Below, piece after piece: positions 56,971 to 64,000 of a DNA stretch of 64,000 nt. The translations under genes and the position numbers were made by a program. The notes below the pieces were generated by a model that worked only from the letters and a program-made list of their open reading frames with translations, ran no database searches and was not told where the DNA came from. The DNA is from Scilla litardierei (Eukaryota > Streptophyta > Magnoliopsida > Asparagales > Asparagaceae): contig CM061142.1 in the NCBI GenBank assembly GCA_030789695.1, positions 156,212,714-156,276,713 on the forward strand, read 5' to 3'. Each line of letters begins with the position of its first letter. Positions within the stretch are counted from its first letter, which is position 1.

Positions 56971-57647
56971 TTAACCATTATCCCGAAATTTCCAGTTAGA
57001 TAGTGCCTCAGCCGCAACCTTATCACCATCATCATCGTGCTTGCGTAATGCAATGCTCACATCCGCCGCAATATCTTCAAATAGGGCAATCTTGCTTTTA
57101 ACTATTTTGTCAAACACCCGCCTATTCCTTTCTCTCCATATGTGCCACACCATGGCAGTAAGCACAATCTTGGCAAGGTAGTCCAAGGTCCCATTTTTGC
57201 CGAAGTGGGATAAGAAGAACAGGCCAATACTATGCAGGTCATTGGCAATGGGCAGCAAGCTTCCAAGCTTCAATAGGGACCTGCACAGAATATAATAGGA
57301 GAATGTACAGCCGAAGAACAGATGGTCAGTGTTCTCCTCACTCCCATCATTGCACAGGACCCAGGTAACATCGCCTCTCAAACCCCATTTAGCGAGGATG
57401 TCTTTAGTCAGCAGCTTCCTTTTGAACGCACGGAGCAGAGATATAGATAATTTAGGGATGTGACCGCTGAACCATACCAGTTTGTAGAACTGGAATTGAG
57501 GCCCCTTCACCCGTGTGTTCTCCCACGCTTCCCTGAAACTGAAGACCTGAGATGGCTTTCATTCCCAGGTGTCGGCCCCGGGTTTGATTTTGAAATGTTG
57601 AAGTACAGGCATAACGCTGCGGGTGCTTTGGTTATCAAGCCATGCCA

Positions 57648-57682
<35 letters not shown>

Positions 57683-60551
57683 ATTCATGTACTCGCTTAT
57701 CTCCTTCCCCCTCAGGTATGTCATGGAGGTTTTTTAGCGGCCCACATGGGAGCCAGCTGTCATGCCAGAAAAGGGTGCCTCGCCCATTATTTACCTTCGT
57801 GGTGATTAGTTTCTCCGAGCTTCCTCTACATCTTAAGAGGAATTTCCAAGTCCCCGAATCAGTGGCCTCTCCTTTTGCTGCATAAAAAACTGTGGAGTCT
57901 TTGTATTTATCACGCATGAAATCCGCCCATAAGCCATTAGAATGCAGGAGCCTCCAGGTTAATTTAATACCTGAGGCGGTGTTTAACTCAGAGAGTAGGC
58001 GAATTCCAACCCCTCCCTCCTTTTTTGGCTTGCAAACATCATTCTAAGACCAAATGCTCCTCACACCCCATATGAACCTTCTACAAAGTGAAGTAATAGT
58101 ACGGAGTACAGTAGATGGAACACGGAAGACTTGCATCCAGAAAGCGATCATACCATAGATGACGGTTCTGACCAGCTCAATACGGCCTGCAATAGATAGC
58201 GATCCGGAGATCCAACCACTCATCCTCTTCCTACATTTATCAACAAGTCTGCCATACATTGGGGTTTTAGGATACTTGGGGGAGAGGGGAAGTCCCAAGT
58301 ACGTGGAGAATGATTCGACTTTTCTAACTCCCAAGAAGTCAACCAGAATGCCACGGTTCTTTACCCCCTTTGCTAAAAATAGCTGCACTCTTCTCCCAGT
58401 TAACCTGAAGTCCTGTGAAATTGGTAAGCTCATCCAACAAAGTTTTAATGCCCTGGAAGGATTTATGATTTGCACGACAGAAAACAAGTAAGTCATCCGC
58501 AAAAAGCAGGTGTGAAATAGAACCAACTCTCCGCATTGGCTGGATGGTGTCTTTAGTGATGGCTTTAGTCATTAGGAGAGAGAAAGCTTCCTTGATGATA
58601 ACAAATAAGTAAGGTGATAGTGGGTCACCTTGTCTCAGTCCTCTATTCCCTCCGAAAACCCCCACAGGGGAGCCATTAACCATCACTGAGAAAGTTGGAG
58701 AGGAGATGCACTCCTTGATCCAACTGATGAACTTATTCCCAAACCCCATCTGGTGCATAATAAAATACACAAACTCTCTATTCACACTGTCGAAAGCTTT
58801 CCGGAGATCCAGCTTCAGGCAAGATCTAGAGCCCATCGGATTACTGAAGTCTCTTATCTGCTCATGGGCTAAGAGAGTGCAGTCAGAAAGTAGTCTCCCC
58901 TGCAGGAAGGCTGCCTGATTGGGAGATATGAGTGCATGAATTAGCATTTTTAGTCTGTTGCATAATATCTTGCTGATTATCTTATAAATGACATTGCAGC
59001 ATGCTATAGGTCTGTAGTCCCCTAAGCTAGAAGCATTAGAATTTTTGGGGACTAGCGTTAAGAAAGTGTGGTTAACCTGACGCAGAAGTCTGCCAGATCG
59101 GAAGAAAGAGTGGACAGCAGAAACCACATCATCCTCAATTATAGTCCAGTTTTGTTGGTAGAAATTTCCGTTGAAGCCATCAGGTCCTGGAGCTTTGCTG
59201 GGTCCAATCTGAAAGACCGCACTTTTAACCTCCTCTCGAGATATGTTTCTTTCCAACCAAGCAGCACCTAAAGTGGTCACTTTTTTCTTTGGCACAAGTT
59301 TAGGGAAAACAGTCCAGTAGTGTGACTGCCTGTACAAATCCTCATAGTATTTAGTCGCCTCCATTTTGAGCTCATCATATGATTTTCTTTGAACCTCATT
59401 GATATCAACAAGATGCAACAGGTTATTGTGACTTTGCCTTGCTTGCATAGAATTATAGAAAAACTTAGTATTTCTATCTCCCAATTCAAGCCAGTCTTGC
59501 TTACTTTTTTGACGATACATCTCCTCCTCCAAGTCCATCAAATTAGCAAGCTCTTTGGTCAATTGTCTCTCTTCTTCCTGTAGATCAGTGTTTGAATGTA
59601 ATAGATGGTGGGCGCGAATCTCCCCAATCCGCTTACGGCACTGTGAAATACTGGACCTGGCGGAGCACTCTACAGACCATTGCCGCAAGCTATCCTTAAG
59701 CCTCTTCAGCTTTCCTACCAAGGAGTACATCCGTGACCCACGGACATGTTGCTTCCAACTTGTCTCTACAATCTCTTTGAAACCGGGCAAAGCAACCCAG
59801 TGGTTGTAAAATTTAAATGGTTTTGGAGCATGATATACTTGAGCATGAAGTTTGACTATCATTGGGGAATGATCTCTGGAGAGGGGATCAAGATATTCAG
59901 TGAATTAATCTGGAAGTTTGTTGACCCAAACGCCATTGCAGAGAACACGATGTAATTGTGCCGCGATACGACCCTTCCAAATCCTCTTGTTGCACCAGCT
60001 GAGACGAGGCCCTCGTCTCTTGAGATCAGTCACCTGGCATTCGCTGCAGCAATTGCTGAAGTCCCTGACCATGCTCTCAGTCAACCGCCGACCCCCCACT
60101 TTTTCATGTGTGTATAGGACACAGTTAAAGTCCCCTCCCACAATCCACGCTTCGTTGCGAATATTCATAGCATCACCCTTGAGGAGCTCCCAGAGTTTTA
60201 CCCTCTTAACACTAGAATTACTACCATAAACTCCCGTTAAAAACGTATAAATCCCCCATAATTGACACATCGCATAGTGACGTGTTGGGGAGAGATGGAG
60301 ATGTGGGTAGGATGCCAAACCAACGGATCAAATCCAAGGAGAATGCGCCCCCCCCCCCCCCTACAGGTTAGAAAATTATCTACTGTGATCCAACTATTTG
60401 GGATACATGACTTACTTGACACAGATTCAGACTTCAATTTGGTTTCCAACAGCACCACTAACGACGGCCTAATCTTCTTGAACATGTCTTTGAAATCCCT
60501 GCGCCTCATGGGGTTGTTAAGCCCTCTTGTGTTCCAGAAGAAGATAGTCAT
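56971..60551 (-). pseudogene. LINE ORF2: endonuclease, reverse transcriptase, zf-RVT, broken
   Basis: Starts MTIFFWNTRGLNNP (60551), the APE-like endonuclease start, and continues after a frameshift with IVGGDFNCVLY and GPRLSWCNKR. A stop at 59905 precedes the long RT frame (59862-58339, 507 codons): SKAPGPDGFNG (222-232), LKLDLRKAFDSVN (349-361), GLRQGDPLSPYLF and catalytic FADD (454-457) are intact. A frameshift near 58350-58520 leads to the thumb region (58526-58044). A zf-RVT end with LCNDGSEENTDHLFFGC follows (57510-56971). Runs of 30 C (57650-57679) and 14 C (60348-60361) encode Gly runs in the LINE sense. Confidence 0.9.
57650..57679. repeat. Homopolymer of 30 C
   Basis: Uninterrupted poly-C inside the LINE, where the sense strand would encode glycine. 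The exact length may be affected by sequencing error. Confidence 0.8.
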
Positions 60552-60615
60552 AGAGAGGGGTTTATAGGTTGCTGGCCCAGGCTTCCTTCCTTAAGCCTAG
60601 AGCTCTTTCGTTTCA

Positions 60616-62216
60616 TTACTTTAGTCGTTGGTGCCATTGTTTTTTATTTGTAGAGATAGTATCCTGCGTCATCTCCTGGTGCTCCCTCTCCCAATCCAAA
60701 TTTTCTTCAACCAGTCCTGCTTGTACAACATCCATCTCCTCTTCTAGGAAATCCTCAAGCAGCGAAGGTGATGGGTCCTTGCGCATAGCTGGACAAGGGC
60801 TTGCAGTGCCTGTCGCCCCATGTTCAGATGCCATACAACATCTCAGTAACTCATCTCCAGGTTCCTTATCATCACCAGGTTCAATTGCCATACTAACTGT
60901 TTCTACACTGACTCCACCAATTTATGCTGCCGCATTCATACAGTTAAGAATTCCATCATCCGGTTCATTCCCACTATTATGGCCTTCTTGTTTCTCAGCT
61001 ACATGTAACCCGATATCACTTCCTTAAGACTAAACATCATTCCCATTTCCTGTTGATCCAGTACTCTTTGGGTCATCAATGTTTCCAGAAATTGAGCCTA
61101 GATTGACCCCTCCCTGAGTATCAGGAACAATCTCATTTACTACAACTTGGATTGAAGGGAGCTTGATAGGCTCCGAGCATTGTGTATCTGAGTGCCCGAA
61201 ACAAACACAGTGACTACATCGTGGTGGCTCGGCCTCAAATTTCAGGTCTATAGTGAGTGAAGCCCCATCATCCAATTCAACATCAACAATTTTTGGGAGT
61301 GTTTTTTTCGCATCAACTTCAACTAGGCACCGTGCGTATGTGATTCTTTCCAACTTTGCTGTAGCACGATCTAGGCAAAGGAGCGTCCCTATCACAGATG
61401 TAAGGATGTTCAGTACATCAAGATTCCACATGTTAAGAGTGACTCCATGCAGTTGTACCCATACAGGGACAGTAGTGAGAATATCCCAATCATGTCGTAT
61501 TGTAGGAGACCATTGCTTGAGAACCACCAGCCACCCATCAAAAAGCCAGGGCCCCCCATGTAGGATTCTTTCACATTCCTCTTTGGATTCGAAACGAAAA
61601 TAGAAAAATCCATTATCTTTATTGTATATCTGGATTCTCTTTCGTGGCTTCCACAATCTTTCCAACCAAGCTAGAATCTGTCCATAGAAAGGAATATCCC
61701 CAAGCACATAGCCGACCAACGTGTGTTTCCACTGTTCAGCACCCTTCTCTAGAAAAGCACCTGGGACATGATCAATTGCAGTGCCATCATCTCGGATCTT
61801 TAGTGGAATTAAAGTCATACCAATGGACTCATCATACTTGCGTCGATTAGTGCAAACATCAGACCATGAGAGCTTCTCTGACGATGTATCAATTTTTATT
61901 GGGGCAGTTTGCCTGAGGGGCATTTTGTCATACACCTTACGCTCATTAAACACCCCATCTTTACTGATAGGCCTCCTAAGATTTGCAGCTCGTCGGTCAT
62001 CACGAACTGGCCCCCTGTTCCCCCCAACACCCTTCCAGCTTGGATCCCTCCATTGAAAATGTGATTGAGAACGCCCCTTCCTGATGACCTATTGCCAACC
62101 CCCCTCTTCCCCATTGTTGACGGCACCTGGGTGTAAAATCTCCCCACTAGAGGCCGCAGGTTGTCCTCCTCCGACGGTATTGACGGAGTTCCTCGCGCCA
62201 CCCGCTCCTGGGTCAT
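60616..62216 (-). pseudogene. LINE ORF1 (nucleic-acid chaperone), frameshifted
   Basis: ORF1 proteins bind LINE RNA. The frame begins at 62216 (MTQERVARGTPSIPSEED) and shifts frame near 61950. The main part (61030-61953) has a DUF4283-like domain (EQWKHTLVGYVLGDIPFYGQILAWLERLW, then GFFYFRFESKEECERILHGGPWLFDGW) and a perfect CX2CX4HX4C knuckle, CSHCVCFGHSDTQC, near 61190. A stop at 61028 separates an acidic C-terminal piece (60616-60891). Confidence 0.85.
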
Positions 62217-62258
62217 CGTAGTCGCCCCTCCGAGAAAGACGCATCCCTCCGAGTATTT

Positions 62259-62263
<5 letters not shown>

Positions 62264-62302
<39 letters not shown>
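62264..62302. repeat. (TG)n microsatellite
   Basis: TATATA then about 18 TG units between the LINE 5' end and fold-back MITE B. Confidence 0.95.
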
Positions 62303-62305
<3 letters not shown>

Positions 62306-62703
62306 AATGGAGAAGAGCTGACAGCGCTGGAAATTTTTCCAGCGCTGTCCGCATTTTGGGCGCCCTAAAAGTATTTTTTTTTTTGAAATTTTTTTTGCAG
62401 TAGTTAGATATACTTTTTTGGAAGCTCCCCACAAAATTTTAGCTTGATCCGACACCGTTTGAGCCTCCGTTCATCGATTTCAAAAACGTTGTGCAAAACT
62501 GTGGACAGATTTGCGTAACGTTTTTGAAATCGATGAACGGAGGCTCAAACGGTGTCAGATCGAGCTGAAATTTTGTGGGGAGCTTTCCAACAAGTATATC
62601 TAACTACTGCAAAAAAAATTTTCAAAAAAGAATACTTTTAGGGTGCCCAAAATACGGACAGCGCTGGAAAAATTTCCAGTCCTGTCAGCATTGGCCCATT
62701 AAC
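62303..62703. mobile_element. Fold-back MITE B with arms of about 180 bp
   Basis: Arms (about 62306-62490 and 62517-62699) are inverted copies. Each carries near its outer end a hairpin with CAGCGCTGGAAA (62321-62346 and 62659-62684). It sits between (TG)n and (TA)n. No coding capacity. Confidence 0.85.
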
Positions 62704-62704
62704 C

Positions 62705-62737
<33 letters not shown>

Positions 62738-62738
<1 letters not shown>

Positions 62739-63145
62739 ATGGAAAAAGGGGATCTAAGGTGCCTCCTTAGATGAAAATCTAAGGAGGCGTCCCCATTTCC
62801 CCCCAGCTCCTACAATTTTTTTGGAAATTTTTTTTTATGGGATTGTTGTTCACATCATGGATGATCGACATACCAAATTTCAAAGGATTCCAATACTTTT
62901 TGAGCCACCATCTACCCCTTACAACTTCAACGGTCCCAAAACGTGCTGAAAAACCCACGAAGTTGCAAGGGGTAGATGGGGGCTTAAAAAGTATTGAAAT
63001 CCCTTGAAATTTGGTATGTTGATCATCCATGAGGTGAACAACAAGCCCATGAAAAAAATTTCAAAAAAAAATGTGTGAGATGGGGGGGGAAATGGGGGCG
63101 CCTCCTTAGATTGAATCTAAGGAGGCACCTTAGGATCCCTTTACC
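62738..63145. mobile_element. Fold-back MITE C with arms of about 180 bp
   Basis: Inverted arms, outer part GGGATCYWAAGGTGCCTCC, around a short spacer near 62940. Each arm has a terminal hairpin CTCCTTAGAT/ATCTAAGGAG (about 62762-62785 and 63100-63123). (TA)n tracts flank both sides (62704-62737 and 63146-63160). Confidence 0.87.
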
Positions 63146-63163
63146 CTATATATATATATAGTC

Positions 63164-63635
63164 ATAACCCGTGCCCGTAGGGCACGGGGAAGTTCGTCTG
63201 CTAGGTGCGAAACCGAGGAGGACAGGATGTTAAAGGGTGAAATGACGACATGGTATTCGTCTACCATGTGCGAGAATGACGTGGAAGTCATGTTCGCACA
63301 TATCCTAATAAAAATAGAGTCTGTATATATCCTAACATTGCGGCATTGGTTGCTTTTTGGTAATTCGATGTTATAACCCGTGCCCATGGGGAAGTTCGTC
63401 TGCTAGGTGCGAAACCGAGGAGGACAGGATGTTAAAGGGTGAAATGACGACATGGTATTCGTCTACCGTGTGCGAGAATGACGTGGAAGTCGTTTTCCGG
63501 GGGTAATATTGACGCCGAAAATAAAAATTAGGTTAGGTGTTTTTCGGTGCAAAACCGAGGAGGGAAGTCAGTAAACGGGGGAAATGACGAAATGGTAGTT
63601 GTATCCCGGGTGGAAGAATGACGTGGATGTTGTCT
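63164..63635. repeat. Direct repeats, about 130-bp unit, three copies
   Basis: Copies lie at 63164-63293 and 63373-63495 (nearly identical), with a diverged one at about 63546-63635. They share GAAGTTCGTCTGCTAGGTGC, GGTGCRAAACCGAGGAGG and AGAATGACGTGGA. Copy 1 begins with a hairpin, CCCGTGCCCGTAGGGCACGGG; copy 2 lacks half of it. No known family recognised. Confidence 0.8.
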
Positions 63636-64000
63636 CTTGGTGGCAACAGTGATGTGGGAAAAGAAAAACTGGGTAAGTCGTCGCGGGGGCACAACAGTAG
63701 GGAAGAAAGCGCAAAAACACGTCGGTGCAGAGCGGAGAAAGAGGGATTTAAAACGTCTAAAGAGGGGGAAGATGAGTGGTATTTTAGTTGCAGGAGAAAA
63801 AGAATAGAGAATTTGCAAATAAGGGTAATGTGGTGGACTTTTTTGTTTGGGTTTCACCAAAACAATCAACTCCACACCCAACCACACACCCACGCTTCAT
63901 ATGGCCATCTACTCCCCCACATAATTTGATGCTACGTAGGACAATTCATCTATGATACAAATTAATTTACGATACGAAGAAATTTAATTCCTTACGAAAT
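63636..64000. other. Unassigned sequence at the window end
   Basis: A purine-rich stretch is followed by AT-rich DNA. Small frames on both strands have no recognisable domain. Confidence 0.4.

Larger units (their letters stand above)
56747..62250 (-). mobile_element. Decayed L1-type LINE, nearly full length
   Basis: ORF1 (62216-about 60616) is followed by ORF2 (60551-56971) on the minus strand. ORF2 has the order endonuclease, RT, zf-RVT. CAATAAAG (about 56770) is a poly(A) signal 25 bp from the 3' edge; the tail runs into (TA)n rather than poly(A). The 5' edge is close to 62250, next to a TA/TG microsatellite. Several frameshifts and stops make it inactive. Confidence 0.9.

Noticed and set aside
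63164..63200. Possible Helitron 3' end (hairpin followed by CTAG)
   Set aside because: The similarity between repeat copies continues past the CTAG, and the second copy lacks the hairpin; no matching 5' end was seen.
63528..63893. A 121-codon minus-strand frame near the window end
   Set aside because: It spans the third copy of a non-coding direct repeat and has no recognisable domain.

Overview
This window is plant nuclear DNA made almost entirely of transposable elements, many inserted into one another. I found no convincing host gene, no rRNA or tRNA gene and no CRISPR array. The plant assignment rests on an Athila-type Ty3/gypsy element primed by tRNA-Asp, a Tekay-like chromovirus, Ty1/copia elements primed by initiator tRNA-Met, and an L1-type LINE whose ORF1 has the plant DUF4283-like/zinc-knuckle layout. 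I cannot name the species. It looks like gene-poor, heterochromatin-like intergenic DNA of an angiosperm with many retrotransposons.

Layout. (1) 1-11712: a young Athila-like element (E1) on the minus strand. Its two LTRs are about 99% identical. It has an intact 923-codon gag-protease ORF and an intact 734-codon ATHILA-ORF1-type ORF, but no reverse transcriptase, RNase H or integrase. (2) 12577-16310: two LTR-like blocks of other Athila/Tat-type families (E2 minus, E3 plus). (3) 17063-27852: a decayed 5'-truncated chromovirus with its 3' LTR. A minus-strand solo LTR (22220-26724, TSD gatgg) lies inside that LTR, and a SIRE-like copia solo LTR (24441-26158, TSD cttgc) lies inside the solo LTR. 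(4) 27853-31857: minus-strand copia remains split by another SIRE-like solo LTR (29024-30383, TSD aaatc). (5) 31878-47573: a decayed plus-strand copia element (E4) with 123-bp LTRs. It is split by a SIRE-like solo LTR (35497-36861, TSD actac) and by a 7.7-kb non-coding LTR element (38587-46305, TSD cacct). (6) 48100-49801: a related copia fragment in inverse orientation, cut by a chromovirus LTR (49802-50593). (7) 50594-56342: CA/TA-rich low-complexity DNA with a 3.4-kb LTR fragment flanked by a 73-bp direct duplication, and a hAT-type MITE. (8) 56343-63145: a decayed L1 LINE (minus) bordered by microsatellites and three long-arm fold-back elements. (9) 63164-64000: a short direct-repeat cluster and unrecognised sequence.

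Two recurring designs stand out. First, five LTRs of different families each carry their own cluster of short palindromic motifs next to and upstream of a TATA-like box (TCGGCCGA, TCGACCGA, CACGTG, ACCGACTAGT/ACTAGTCGGT, TTGGTCGACCAA). E1 repeats this array-plus-TATA module a second time, upstream of its second ORF, which suggests an internal promoter. Second, the predicted leader RNA of E1 holds five hairpins with one shared 14-nt loop and unrelated but fully complementary stems. The loop contains the self-complementary hexamer TTGCAA. This looks like a covarying RNA element and is my best candidate for an undescribed system. All boundaries and family names were read by eye. Solo LTRs with matching TSDs are the firmest calls; E2 and E3 edges are the weakest.
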